The notes under the pieces: model-generated
What the model was told of the DNA's origin: nothing
The model's database searches: none
Seen by the model: the letters and a program-made list of their open reading frames with translations, nothing else
Part shown: in pieces, positions 10,510-22,474 of the stretch
Position numbering within the stretch: position 1 is the stretch's first letter
How the letters are laid out: each line of letters starts with the position of its first letter
Position numbers and translations under genes: made by a program
DNA from: Otatea glauca
Taxonomy: Eukaryota; Streptophyta; Magnoliopsida; Poales; Poaceae
Reading direction: 5' to 3'
Assembly (NCBI GenBank): GCA_036346275.1
Contig: CM070717.1
Span: 10,537,178-10,601,177 of the forward strand
Length of the DNA stretch: 64,000 bases

Positions 10510-10733
10510 TGTTGGGAAACCTTGATGGCCCATGAAAGCCTATGCTGGTCTCTTAAGTCTAAACGCTAGGTGATCGCTATAAAAGGAGGAGGGGGGTCCC
10601 CTATGTACCACAAATCATTAGCAATAAAGAATTTCCGATATTGCTCTCCCTAAACACGTGTCTCTCTCTTTCTGTTCTCTAATTCAGATCTGTTCGGGAA
10701 CCCCGGACTATTCGATAGCGAGGTTCCTTAACA
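10510..10733 (+). repeat. Copia-B 5' LTR
   Basis: TGTTGGGAAA to GGTTCCTTAACA. It contains a TATA box (TATAAAA, 10578-10584) and an AATAAAG signal near 10622, a normal U3-R-U5 layout in a very short LTR. Confidence 0.92.
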
Positions 10734-12145
10734 CGTTATCAGCACGAAGCTCTACGGAGATCAGAATTGAAAAGGTGAGAAGAGGTGAGAATCGGTGATT
10801 GTTTCTAATCGCTGGTGTTCTTATGCATGCATCTACTCTACGCCTCTGTTTTCTGTTTTCGTCTTATGGCTCGAAGCTACAGTACAAGACGATTTTACGA
10901 TCGTTCCATCGCTCACGCAAGAAAAAAAAAAGTCGGCGCAGATCGGTCAAGACGCAGCCGCATCACCGACGGCTAGCATCACCGCCTCGGCGGCACCGCC
11001 CAGCGCCGCAGCGCGTTGCGTCGCCGCCACCACCGCCGCCGTCGGCGCTTGAAGCACGCGAGCCGCGCCGCATGGACATCGCCCGAAGGCACGCTGATCG
11101 CCGACGACGGCCCGGCCGTCGCGTCACGCAGACGCCGCCGCCGCACGTGCGTAGAATCGGCTCGCTGCGGTGCCCCGACCCGTCGCTGCCGTCGCCGGTT
11201 ATCGCGGCCAAGCCGCGCCGCCACGGCCGCGCCACCGCCGTGTGCCGCCGGTCGGCCGTCGCCGCCGCCAGACGGCACCGGTCCCGACGCGCCGCCTCGG
11301 TACCGCCGCCATGGCCGATCGCTCGCTCCCGCACCGGCGCCGCGATGCCGGTCGCGTGTCGCGCGCCGCCCGTCGCCGGACCAAAGCGCCGAGTCACCTC
11401 GCTTCCCCCGCCGCGCGCCGAGGAAAAAGCGGCGCCGGCTCAGCACAACGCCGCCCGGCGCCTCGCCACCGCCGCGCCTGCCGCCGGCCGCTCCGCCGCT
11501 CGCGGCCGGCGGCGTTGTCCCGGCCTGCCCGCTCGCTGCGCGGGCGGCGCCGCCTCGATCCGTCGCTGCCCGTTCGTTCGCGCTTCCATACTGCTCGCCC
11601 CTACCGCCACCGCTCCAGCTTGGCCACCTTGGTCGCGCCACCGTCGAACCTGCGCCCACGCGCGCGTGAAAAAAAGATGGCAACGGCATTCATGCGGCAG
11701 GCGCAAGTGAAGAAATGAACCACGGGGAAGAAAAAGAACCGCAGAAGAAAAGAAAAAAAAACGGCGGCTGCGGCGGCTAGGGGAAACCCTAGCCCCGCGC
11801 GTGTGTGTGGGCCAAAAGGAACGGGCAAGGCCTAGCTAGCCGTCGGCCGGAAAAGAAAGAAAAAAAAGGAAAAGAAAGGAGAAGAAAAAGAAAAGAAAAA
11901 ATAGAGAAAAAAAATTGCAAATTTTTTTTTGAAAAATTGGCAGAAAATCAAGAAGATTTATTTGGCTCTGTTTTTAATTTTTCTTGCTCTATTTCTCTGT
12001 TTTATGAATTTTCTTTATGAATTTTGAATCCTTTGCTTTATTTTATATAATGCAATGCATATGAATTTATTTTTCCGCACTTTATGTTTTTGCAACCATT
12101 TTCTATCAGATTACACGCAGTAATCTAAACCAGAATTTTGAAATC
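10734..12145 (+). other. Copia-B leader: GC-rich block then polypurine block
   Basis: A 1.4-kb untranslated leader before gag. Positions 10930-11660 are extremely GC-rich and dominated by CGCC and GCCG words, giving long open frames in almost every frame; none shows a domain. Positions 11720-11915 are nearly all purine on the + strand (GGAAAAGAAAGAAAAAAAAG), followed by a T-rich run. I treat it as leader, possibly with captured host DNA, not as coding sequence. Confidence 0.65.
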
Positions 12146-13204
12146 ATGCAGATGTCTGGCATTGTGAATCGTGAGTTTGAAGAACTGGCCCCGCACGGTC
12201 AGAACTACCTCACTTGGGCATCGGACGTGAAGATCGTTCTTGGGGGCAAGAAGCTCCGCTCCGCGATTGGTCTAGGGTCCTCGCAGGACGCAAAACCTAC
12301 CGCTGAGCAGAACAATCAAGCTCTGCATTTTCTCAGGCACCACCTCTCAGCCACTCTAAAGAATGAATATATGGCTGAGGAGAGTGCACTTGAGCTTTGG
12401 ACTGCACTTCAGAAGCGGTTCGAAAAGCTCAAGTACACCATCTTGCCCCAAGCACAGCAAGATTGGGTACGCCTGAGGTTTGCAGACTTCGTATCGTTGG
12501 TGAGTACAATTGTCTTGCACAGAATTTGTACCAATCTCTCTCTATGTGGCAAGAAGATCACTGATGAAGAGAAGATTGAGAAAACTCTCTCTACCTTCCA
12601 CCCTAATGCTATCCAGAGTGCACGCAGCTATCGTCAGGACTCATACAAGGAGTATAGCGAACTGATTGATGTAATGCAAGTTGCGGAATCGCAAGACGAT
12701 GTTCTACGCAAGAACTATATCTCGCAGCCACCTGGACGAGGCACTGGCACAGAAGTCAATGCCAATAGCTACAAGGTGAGAAAGCCCACTCATAGAAAGA
12801 AGGGCAAGCAGGGTGGAAAAGAGAGGCCCTAGGCCAAAGGAAAGTCCAAAGCCCCTGTGAAGAGGGATGACAAAGAAAAGACGCACGCCAAGCCGTATGG
12901 ACTGCAGAACCAAACGTGCTTCAAGTGTGGCACTTGGGGACATTGGTCGAAGATATGTCGGGAATCTAAAGAAGTGATCAACGCATATCAGGCTAAGAGA
13001 AAGGCAAAAGAAAACGCACCCGCAGAAGCACACTTCGCCAACATCGGTGATGATGATGTCATGGATGTAGATACCCCACTTGCCTCATCCTCACAGAATA
13101 GCCTGGACATCGATGCTGCAGCCATTATTATGGCAAATGAAGAAAAAACTTCTGCCGATGACATAGAAGCAGAAGTTAATGCATATTTTACAGATTCTGT
13201 TTAA
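12146..13204 (+). pseudogene. Copia-B gag
   Basis: Capsid/nucleocapsid protein of Copia-B. The N-terminal part (residues 1-230) has the Copia gag core (YLTWASDVKIVLGG, ALELWTALQKRFEKLK). One in-frame TAG at 12830-12832 interrupts the linker. The same frame continues to the zinc knuckle CFKCGTWGHWSKIC (C-x2-C-x4-H-x4-C) at about 12919, then an acidic tail ending in TAA at 13204. The start ATG at 12146 is followed two codons later by another ATG. Because the frame resumes without a shift, a point mutation or stop readthrough are both possible; the mutation is more likely. Confidence 0.85.
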
Positions 13205-13408
13205 TGCATCCTTTTTAGATTATGGTTGTTAGCATTTTCTTTTGAATAATGAATTGTAAGCTCTAGAAGAGCATACTTCTTTCATGAATAAATACGTAAT
13301 TTATTCTTTATTCCAGTATTCTTCAAATATGCAAGCAATATTTAGTTTGTTTTGCCTCTATCTGATTAGAATTATATTTCTTTTATCTAGAAATCGTGTA
13401 GCGCCCAA
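13205..13408 (+). other. Gap between Copia-B gag and pol
   Basis: 204 bp of AT-rich DNA with stops in all sense frames separates gag from the protease frame. Copia elements usually encode one polyprotein. The gap may be an intron-like segment, as used by some Copia elements to raise gag output, or an insertion; splice sites are not obvious. Confidence 0.4.
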
Positions 13409-14820
13409 ATGGAAGAGATATGGATTGTTGATAGTGGCACAACAAATACCATCTTAAGAGAGTCTAAGTATTTCCAGTCGATCACGAAGAACGCTGGAAA
13501 GATTACTACGATCGCAGGAAGCGACTCATATGTAATCGGCTCAGGAAGAGCCACTATTATATTGCCTATGGGTACAACTCTGGTAATTGAAGAAGCCCTT
13601 TTGTACCCTCAATCAACGCGCACTTTCTTAAGCTTTAAAGACATCCGCGCCAATGGTTTTCACATAGAAACCAATGAAGAAAATGGCAAAGAATACTTGT
13701 GCATTGTGAAGCACGCGGTATGTGGAAAATGGTATTAGAAAAATGTCCCTCATATGAATCCGGGTTGTACTACACGAATATTCATGCATCCGAAGTGTAT
13801 ACTTCCTTTAAGACTGTTTTTAGAAGCTCTGAGTTATTTTCTTTATGGCATGGTAGATTAGGCCATCCTGGTCTTAGAATGATGAGAAATATAGTGAACA
13901 ACTCACAAGGTCATGGTATTAATGTTAAAAATTTCCCGAATCATGAAGATTTTGTGTGCCCTGCATGTGCCACCGGGAAATTAATAACTAGACCCTCTGT
14001 CATGAAAGTGCAAAGTGAAATCCTGCATTCTGAACGCATCCAGGGGATATTTGCGTCCGATTCAGCCCTGTCAGGGCCGTTTCGATACTTTATGGTGCTC
14101 ATCGATGCTTCCTCGAAATGGTCGCATGTATGCTTGTTGTCAACAAGAAACCATGCTTTTGCAAAGCTGATCTCGCAGATCATAAGAATTAAGAATGCTT
14201 TCCCTAATCATCGCGTGAAGTCCATTAGAATGGACAATGCCGGAGAATTTACTTCAAAGGCATTTGATGATTATTGCACAAAGAACAGGATAGCGATTGA
14301 GCACTGCATCGCACGTCCATACGCAGAATGGACTAGCAGAAGCACTAATAAAGAGGATTAAGTTCATTGCCAGACCGCTTTTGCAGAGTTGTAACTTGCC
14401 CAACACTTGTTGGGGACACGCAGTCCTGCACGCAGCAGCTCTTATCAATTTTAGACCGTCGGCCTACAACATCCATTCTCCTATGCACTTGTGCACGGAT
14501 CATCCCAAGATCTCTCATCTTAGAAAATTTGGGTGTATGGTATATGTACCTATACCACCCCTCGTGATCGCAATGGGCCCTCTCCGCAAGTCCGGGATAT
14601 ACGTTGGTTATGAGTGCATCCATAATCGGGTATTTGGAACCCATGATCGAGACTTGCATACACCCGATTCATTGATTGCATTTTTGACGAGGATCGTTTC
14701 CGTCATTAGGGAGGAAATCAACCTTTGGATGAAAAATACCGAAATCATATGGCATTCCAGGATCCCCGCACATGACCCCGCACTAATGAAGCAAATCAAG
14801 AAGTCCGAAGATAATTGATT
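13409..14820 (+). pseudogene. Copia-B protease and integrase
   Basis: Aspartic protease starts at once with IWIVDSGTTNTI (active-site D-S-G). It shifts frame at about 13735 into the GAG_pre-integrase zinc domain (LWHGRLGHPGLRMMR, CPACATGK). The integrase core follows with ASSKWSHVCLLSTRNHAFAK and the second catalytic Asp in SIRMDNAGEFTS. A second shift near 14310 moves to the frame with HTQNGLAEALIKRI, holding the catalytic Glu, and FGCMVYVPI, GIYVGYE. The first catalytic Asp region (IFASDSALSGPF) is diverged. Frameshifts preclude a working polyprotein. Confidence 0.82.
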
Positions 14821-15128
14821 TGCGAATTTAGAAAATGAACCGCCTGATCATTTTTGTGATCTCAAGGCGTGGTTAAGTTGCATGTACCCGCAAGGAATGC
14901 ACCGAGAGGGTGGAAATACCAAAGAAAATAGAAGGTATCCTCAACCTGTTCAGAGGCCTCAAAGAAAAGAACAGAAACCTGGCTCCTCAAGCCCAAAGTA
15001 CCCGGAGACGCGTGCGAGAAAATCAAGCAGAGGACTTACCACAACCAATCACGAAAATGCCCCAATGAAAGAAGGGGAGCCGTTGAGACAGCTTTGGAAA
15101 GAAGCCAACAGGAAAGGCAATTCTAGAC

Positions 15129-17000
15129 TTGAATCTTCCACTGCAGAAAGCCGCCGGAAATAATGTGTGCGCACACATAGGCGATGAAAAGCTAAAGGAA
15201 CTTGCTCCTGCGATAGGGAAAAGCAGTGAAGAGCAAGTAGAAGTGCATGAAGCACCCCATGAAGAAATGGCCATAAACTTTGTAATAACAGGAGAATCCC
15301 TGAATAGAGCAACAGCCAACGTTGATGCATACTTTGCAAAGAAGATTGCCTCGATCATTGATCATGATCTCGAGCCTGCATCTCTCGCAGAGTGCAAGAA
15401 AAGGCTAGATTGGGAAGAATGGAAAAAGTCAATCACTGCAGAGTTAGTCTCTCTGAACAAGAGAAAGGTGTTTGGGTCCGTATGCCGCACATCTCCCCAT
15501 ATAAACCCCGTAGGTCAAATGGGTCTTTGTTCGGAAGAGAAATGAAAACAACGAAGTTGTAAGGTACAAAGCAAGGCTTGTAGCTCAAGGTTTCACTCAA
15601 TGTCCTGGAGTTGATTATGAAGAAACCTATTCTCCGGTCATGGGAGGAATTACCTTCAGATATTTGATCTCAATGGCAGTCAACTTGAAGTTGAGAATGA
15701 AGCTAATGGATGTTGTCATAGCATATTTGTATGGAAACTTGGATTCGAGATATACATGAAAGTACCTAAGGAATTCCTATCCCAACCAAGACGGAGCAAA
15801 TAGAAACACATGCGATGTGGAATTGGAGAAATCACCGTATGGGTGAAGCGATCAGAAGAATGTGGTACAATCGCTGAGTGACTTTCTCGCAAGAAAGGCT
15901 ACACAAACAAATAAGATTGTCCATGTGTGTTCATACAACGATCCCGAATGGATTCTCAGATAATCTCCGTCTATGTAGATGACTTGAACATCATTGGGAC
16001 GGATGAAGAAATTGAAGAGGCATGCTCATACTTGAAGTCTGAGTTTGAAATGAAAGATTTGGGTAAAACCAAGTTTTGTTTAGGCTTGCAGCTTGAACAC
16101 GTTCAAGGAGGAATCTTGGTACATCAATCAACCTACACACAGAAAGTGTTGGAAAGGTTTGGATTTGAAAAAGCATATCCCGCGAAGACTCCAATGGTCG
16201 GAAGGTCACTCCAAGCAGACCTAGACCCATACAGACCTAGAGAAGAGGGGGAGGAAGTCCTAGGAGTAGAATTCCCATATCTGAGTGCAGTTGGAGCGCT
16301 CATGTACCTCGTAAATAGCACCAGGCCGGACATTGCGTTCGCTGTGAATTTGCTAGCTCGGTACAGTGCAGAACCCACCAAAAGGCATTGGAAAGGGATC
16401 AAGGACATCTTCCGTTACCTCCAAGGAAGCAAAGACCTCGATGCTTTTTCGTAAGAAGCAATGAATTGAATTTGGTTGGCTATGCCGATCTCGGGTATTT
16501 ATCGGACCAGATATCGGCAAGTCCCAAACTTGCTATGTTTTCCTATGTGGAGGAACAGCAATTTCTTGGAAGTCGTCTAAGCAGACTCTTGTCTCGACGT
16601 CGACAAACCACTCGGAAATTATCGCTTTGTATGAAGCATCTCGTAAATGTGCATGGCTCCGAAGAATGGTTCACCACATCCAGAAGTCATGTGGTTTGAA
16701 CATTGAGCAAACTCCCACAATCATTTATGAAGATAATGCAGCTTGTGTTGCCCAAGCACAAATGGGTTATGTGAAGAGCAATCTCACGAAGCATATCAAC
16801 CCCAAGTTCTTCTATGCTCACGAATTGCATAAGATGAACGAGATCAAGATATTGCATACTAAGTCATGTGAAAATCTTGCGATTTGTTCACTAAATCACT
16901 CCCAAAGATCTACCTTTAAAAGGTGCGTGAAAGAAATTGGGATGATGAGACTTAGAGAAGTGCAGATTTCGGGGAGATATTTCACATACTCCCACATAAA
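15129..17000 (+). pseudogene. Copia-B reverse transcriptase and RNase H
   Basis: The RT starts around KKRLDWEEWKKSITAEL (15390). It continues through RYKARLVAQGFTQ (about 15560), a damaged stretch around 15740-15900, and the catalytic box SVYVDDLNIIGTDEE (about 15970). The connection and RNase H domain follow (STRPDIAFAVNLLARY, YEDNAACVAQAQ, HINPKFFYAHELH). At least four frameshifts are needed to follow it. It ends close to the polypurine tract and 3' LTR. Confidence 0.85.
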
Positions 17001-17241
17001 TCTCAAGATGAATTATGAATACCCAACATGAATCTCAAGATTAGCAATTGAAGTTGGGAGAATTGTACTCTTTTTCCTTAGCAAGTTTTTCATGAAGTTT
17101 TCTTGCGTAAGGTTTTAACGAGGCAATTCGTGCAACATAGTAAGCGTATGCTATGTACTCTTTCTCCAAGTAATTTTCCCACTGGTTTTTTCGAGTTTTA
17201 ATGAGGCATATGCATCTCGCGGCAAAGGGCCCAAGGGGGAG
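17001..17241 (+). other. Copia-B 3' untranslated region and polypurine tract
   Basis: Untranslated end of the element, closing with AAAGGGCCCAAGGGGGAG directly before the 3' LTR. This tract primes plus-strand DNA synthesis. Confidence 0.7.
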
Positions 17242-17470
17242 TGTTGGGAAATCCTGATGGCCCATGAAGGCCCATGCTGGTCCCTTAAGCCTAAACCCTA
17301 GGTGAGCGCTATAAAAGGAGGAGGGGGGTCCCCCCCTATGTACCAGAAATCATTAGCAATAAAGAATTTCCGCTGTTGCTCTCCCTAAACACGTGTCTCT
17401 CTCTCTTTCTGTTCTTCAATTCAGATCTGTTCGGGAACCCCGGACTATTCGATAGCGAGGTTCCTTAACA
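17242..17470 (+). repeat. Copia-B 3' LTR
   Basis: TGTTGGGAAA to GGTTCCTTAACA, about 95 percent like the 5' copy, followed by the TSD CATCG. Confidence 0.92.
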
Positions 17471-17652
17471 CATCGAACCTAGACCAGAGGCTCTGTCCCA
17501 ATTCCCAAAGCGCATAGGACTCGATCATGTAGCAAACAGTGTGAAATCTGTGCAGCGCAAGAAAGCAGAGAGAAGAGAGAGAAAAAATAAAAAGAAGAAA
17601 AATTAAGAGATTTTTGTTTCTTTTTCGAGAGATATTTTCAGGATTTTTTTAC

Positions 17653-18460
17653 ATGGCAACTCCAAAGTACAACGCTATTGGATCGCGACACGGGATTTTT
17701 CGTTGTGGAAGTAAGATATGGGTTGTTCTTGTACAACTTAATTTAGATGATGCTCTTTTAGAGATTGACAAGATGACTGTTGCATAGTGCCTAAAGGAGA
17801 AGCAACGTAAATATCGTGAGGACTTATCCCAGATTCATTTTCGTCTATCAAATAATATTCTGCATGAGGTTTTAAAGGAGAAAACCGCTGCTACATTATA
17901 GTTAAAGCTGGAGCAAATTTGCATGACCAGTAAGATGCACTTGAAGCAAAAGCTTTATTCACACAAGATGGCGAAAGACAGGTCATTATTGGAAAACCTG
18001 ACAGTATTCAAAGAAGTAGTCTCCGATCTTGAGTCTATAGAGATAAAATATGATGATGATGATTTGAGTCTTATTCTTTTACGCTCGTTGCCTAGTTCGT
18101 ACTTTACGTTCAGAGATACTATTCTATATAGCCGAGATACTCTTACACTTAACGATGTGTATGAAGCACTACATGCGAAGGAAAAGATAAAACTCCTGGT
18201 CCCAAAGAAAAGTTAAAGTTTATATATAGAAGGCCTAATCGTTCATGGTAGACAACACAAGAGAAGTTCAAACAATAAATCAAAAGGTAAAAGGCAAAAG
18301 CCTGAGCAGAAATTACAAAGGCAGGTTAAAATCCAGATGAAGGTAAAAATCGTGTAAGTATTGTAAGAAAGATGGATGTAATATATCTTAGCGCTGGTGG
18401 GTAAAGAAAAAGGAGAAAAGGAATAACAATTTAAAAAAAGATCAACAAGAGATGAAGCCA
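17653..18460 (+). pseudogene. Copia-A gag
   Basis: Degenerate gag starting MATPKYNAIG. The UBN2-type gag domain is recognisable at 17923-18216 (LKQKLYSHKM, LRSLPSSYFTFRDTILYS, ALHAKEKIK), with in-frame stops before it. A decayed zinc knuckle is visible near 18355 (CKYCKKDGC), in which the second Cys-His half is altered. No functional product is expected. Confidence 0.75.
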
Positions 18461-18479
18461 AAGCTACCATTGTTACTAA

Positions 18480-21290
18480 GCAAGAATTTGATGGTGATAT
18501 TCTCGTTGCATTTGCCGGTGATTCCAAAAGTGGCAACGAGTGGATCCTTGATTCAGCCTACATATTCCACGTGAGATCGAACCATGAGTGGTTCATGGAC
18601 TATGAAGCTATGCCAAGTAGATCTGTGTTGATGGGTGATAATACACCATGAAAGATTGCAAGCATTTGTACTGTCAGAACTTTGTCGGATGTTCGACACA
18701 TTCTAAATTTAAAGAGATGTCTTATCTCACTAAGTACTCTTGATGCTAAATGGTACAAATATTCAAGTGAAGGTGGAGTTCTGAAAGTTTTCAAAGGTTC
18801 TCTTGTTGTGATAAAGGATGATATAAAGGCTGCCAACCTATATCATCTGCGAGGCACTATAATTTCAGGTAATGCTGCTATTGCCTTAAACAAATCATCT
18901 GATTCTGATGCTACTAATCTTTGGCATATACATCTGGGTATATGAGTGAAATTAGTATGATAGAGTTATACAAAAGATGATTTCTTGATGATCAAAGCAT
19001 TCAAGGAGTGGAAGATCGTGATTGAAAACAATCTGGCAAGCATGTAAAGAAGCTACGTATCGACAATGGTTTGGAGTTCAGTTCTAGAGAATTTAAAGCT
19101 TTATGCAGATCAAAGGGTATTGTGAGGTATTACACCGTCCTTGGTACCTGTAATAAAATGGTGTGGCTGAACGTATGAACATAACCATTATGGAGAAGGT
19201 ATGTTTCATGTTATCTAACTCTGGTTTATCTAGGAGTTATTGAGCTGTAGCCGTATCCACTACTTGTTATTTGATCAACCGGTCACCAAACCTTGCAATT
19301 GATAAGAAGACTCCAATTGAGATATGGTTTGGTTCCCTAGTACATTATTTAAATTTGAAAATATTTGTTTGTCCTTCTTATGCTCATGTTAATAATGGTA
19401 AATTGGAGTCTAGAGCTGTTCAGTGCATTTTTCTTGGTTATAAGCCTGGTTTGAAAGGCTATAAATTGTTGAAACATGAAACTAAAAAGGTGGTTATTAG
19501 AAAAAATGTTACTTTTGATGAATCTGCTATGTTGTATGTAAACCACTTACTGATGTTCCTACTGAGGAGCAGCAAAAATCAAGTGTATAGGTGGAACATG
19601 TTATTGATTCATATTCTACATTAGAAACCAAAAAGGAAAACATACAAGTTGTTCTCATTATTATACAACCAACACAATGTTCCATTGTAGTCGATAGGCC
19701 TAACAAAAATATTCAAGCTTCTAAGAGATTGATTGAAGAAGTCAATGTTATGACTTATTATTTAAATGTGGTAGAAGAAATTGAAGTTACTGCAGAACCT
19801 TTAACTTATTCAGAGGCTATCTCTTCTAGTGATTATGAAAGATAGATGACTTCCATGCGAGATGAGATGCAATCCTTGAGAAGAATGGCACTTGGGAGCT
19901 GGTCAAGTTGCCAATTAAGAAGGCTATTTGCTGCAAATGGATATTTAAAAATAATAAAGGTGTGTCACTAATAGAAGAGGTTAGGTACAAGCAAGGCTCG
20001 TTGCTAAATGAAACAACCAAATTCCAGGTATTGATTTCACATATGCTTTTTCCTAGTTGTGAAGCATAGTTCTATTCGTAGTTTACTTAGTATTGTGGCT
20101 ATGCATAATTATGAGCTTGAACAATTAGATGCGAAAACATCGTTCTTACATAGAGAACTAGAAGAAGACATTTATATGGAGTAATCAGAAGGTTTCATCA
20201 TTCCGGGGAAGGAGAATGTTGCTTGCAAATTAAAGAAATCTCTTTATGTTTTAAGGCAATCACCTAGACAAAGGTATAAGAGATTTGACACCTTTTTGAT
20301 CTCTCATAATTCCAAAAGATCTTATTATGATAGTTGTGTCTGTTTGAAGACTGTTAATAGTTCAGCTATTTATTTGTTCCTATATGTTGATAATATGTAG
20401 ATTGCTGCAAAAGACAAGGTAGAAATATTAAAGTTAAAGGCACCGAGATTGTTAATTCTTGGTATGGAAATTAATAGAGACAGATGGTTTGAAAAATTAT
20501 ACATAAGTCAAAAAAAGGTATATTGATAAAGTCCTTCATCATTTCAACATGCATAAGGCCAAACCGGTAAGTACTCCGTTAGTTGCACATTTCAGACTAT
20601 CTTCAGCATTATACGCACAATTAGGTAATGAAATTGAGTACATGTCTATAGTCTATATGCTAGTGCAGTTTGTTCACTTATGTATGCTATGGTATGTTCT
20701 CGCCCCGACTTATCTCAATCATTGAGTGCTATTAGTAGATATATGGCTAATCCTAACAAAGAACATTGGAAAGCAATTCAATGGATTTTCAGATGCTAGC
20801 GAAGCACTTCTAATACTTGTTTACAGTTTGGAAAAACTAGAGATAGACTCGTGGGTTACGTAGATTCAGATTTTGCTAGAGATTTAGATAAGAGATGATC
20901 TCTTATTGGTTATGTATTTATTGTTGGAGGATATGGCGTTAGCTGGAAAGCAAGTTTGTAAGTTACCGTTGCTTTGTGTACTATAGAAGGTAAATATATG
21001 GCTATTTCTAAAGCTTGAGAAGAAGCCGTTTGGCTGAGAGGCTTGTTTACAGAACTTTGTGGAAATGTATCTTGCACTATAATATTCTACGACAGTTAGA
21101 GTGCTTTTACCTTACAAAGGATCAGATGTTTCATCAAAGAACAAAGTATATTGGTGTCAGATATCATTACATTCAAGATGTCATTACTCAAGGTGACATT
21201 AAAGTTAGCAAGATAAATATGCATGATAATCCAGCTGATACATTGACAAGCCAATACCAGTCGCTAAGTTTGAGCATTGCATAGACCTAG
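18480..21290 (+). pseudogene. Copia-A protease, integrase, RT and RNase H remnants
   Basis: Protease WILDSAYIFHV at about 18543 has D-S-A instead of D-S-G. The GAG_pre-integrase piece is cut short near 18945, and the first half of the integrase core is missing, resuming at KLRIDNGLEFSSREF (about 19050). The C-terminal integrase shows INRSPNLAIDKKTPIEIWFG and CIFLGYKPGLKGYK. RT follows from about 19880 (CKWIFKNNKG, LDAKTSFLHRELEEDIYM); its catalytic box reads FLYVDN instead of YVDD. RNase H ends with GDIKVSKINMHDNPADTLT near 21240. Many stops; a long-dead copy. Confidence 0.82.
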
Positions 21291-21406
21291 TTGTATCACT
21301 CAGTAGTTTTTTTGACTTTTGGTACATAAGGTGTTCATGATGATTTGTTTGAAAAGAGTTACATTATATTTTTGGCTACAAGAGGAATTTGTTTCAAGGT
21401 GTAGAT

Positions 21407-21647
21407 TGCTGAGTCTGAGGGTGATACGAATTCGTTTTCCTACTCCATCTCAAATCTATTTCTACACAGAGTGTTATATTTCACTGTAAATATGTCCCTG
21501 TAGTATATAGAAAAAACAAGAGATTCATTGTAAATATATTCTCATATAGTAAAATTGCTTTCATGCATCCGTAGTTTTTTCCGCAAAAGTTTTTCACGTA
21601 GTTTTCGTGTATCTTGTTTCCTATTTTTCTATGCATTATTTGTAACA
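21407..21647 (+). repeat. Copia-A 3' LTR
   Basis: TGCTGAGTCTGAGGGTG to ATTTGTAACA, preceded by a polypurine-like tract and followed by TSD CCATG. Only 17 bp separate it from the left end of CACTA-2. Confidence 0.8.
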
Positions 21648-21689
21648 CCATGTACGTACTTTTATACTACTACAGAAAAGACTATATTA

Positions 21690-21880
21690 GACGTCTTATC
21701 ATAGACAGTTTTCAAAAACCGTCTGTGCTAGATCTAATCACACATGGTTTTTGAAGAACTGTCTGTGATGAGTCTACATCAAAGCAATGCACATCACAGA
21801 CGATTTTTTTTATTAAAACCATATGTGATATCAATATCATATCTCAGATATTTTTAACCAAAAATCGTCTATCTATACCC
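21690..21880. repeat. CACTA-2 left subterminal repeats
   Basis: Degenerate pairs such as ATCATAGACAGTTTTC with AAACCGTCTGTGCT and ATCACAGACGATTTT with AAACCATATGTGAT, the same family of words as in CACTA-1 but more decayed. Confidence 0.75.
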
Positions 21881-22474
21881 CTTTATAATACACCTAAGCA
21901 ATTTTTCCTACGTCCACCCTAAATAATGCACCTCATTAGAGATGGCCTAATGTTCGTGCACCCAGCAAAACGTCCCCAGAAACTTGCATTCATCAAAATA
22001 AACGTCTCAGATCTTTCCTCAGTTTTACTCACCCACATCCGATGGTTGTTGTTTAATGTGTCTAACTCATTCATTCATGTGGCCCACAACAGGAGAGCCC
22101 GCACATATATATTTCAATTGAACTATATATATAGAATTTATGTTGCAAATCTAAACCCATTTGATTTCGATTCAATATTTACCGTACCAGTCAGTACTAA
22201 TTTTCTTCCATTCATGCATGTGCACCACATCCTATACAAGGCGCTCACGTACCGCCGCCATAATATTATTTAGCGAAAAATATTATATAAGGAATGTGTG
22301 TATGAAATGCAATTATCGTGTGATAAATATAAGGAATAAGTTCATTTTAGGACTTATTCCTAAATACACTATGAGAAGTAATAGATATTCTGATAATAAT
22401 TAGTCTCAATCAGGACGCACAAATGGTGCTATATGTTAGCATTCATATTTGGATGATAATTAGGGAAGCCATTA
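21881..22474. other. CACTA-2 interior, nothing recognised
   Basis: AT-rich DNA. A small hairpin (AGGAATAAGT with ACTTATTCCT, about 22330-22361) is the only local structure noticed. Confidence 0.35.

Larger units (their letters stand above)
10510..17470 (+). mobile_element. Copia-B, LTR retrotransposon nested in Copia-A
   Basis: Complete 6.96-kb element with LTRs at 10510-10733 and 17242-17470 and a perfect 5-bp TSD, CATCG (10505-10509 and 17471-17475). The order gag, protease, integrase, RT, RNase H makes it Copia; the gag resembles grass Ivana/Oryco-like elements (subgroup less sure). CGTTATCAGCACGAAGC directly after the 5' LTR occupies the primer-binding position. AAAGGGCCCAAGGGGGAG before the 3' LTR is the polypurine tract. 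Several frameshifts and an in-frame stop make it non-autonomous. The LTRs differ by only about 5 percent, consistent with a later insertion than Copia-A. Confidence 0.93.
10066..21647 (+). mobile_element. Copia-A, old LTR retrotransposon (Tork-like) carrying a nested Copia-B
   Basis: Delimited by two LTRs of about 241 bp (10066-10307 and 21407-21647) and by a near-perfect TSD, CCATT at 10061-10065 and CCATG at 21648-21652. Internal domain order is gag, protease, integrase, RT and RNase H, which defines Copia. A polypurine-like CAAGGTGTAGAT precedes the 3' LTR. The LTRs differ at very many positions, so the insertion is old. The younger Copia-B split the leader at 10510-17470. Without it the element is about 4.6 kb. 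All coding parts carry stops, and much of the integrase is deleted. Confidence 0.85.

Noticed and set aside
10795..11828. Long overlapping open frames rich in Arg, Pro and Ala on both strands
   Set aside because: The DNA is so GC-rich that stops are rare in all frames; no domain or start context, and it lies in the Copia-B leader.
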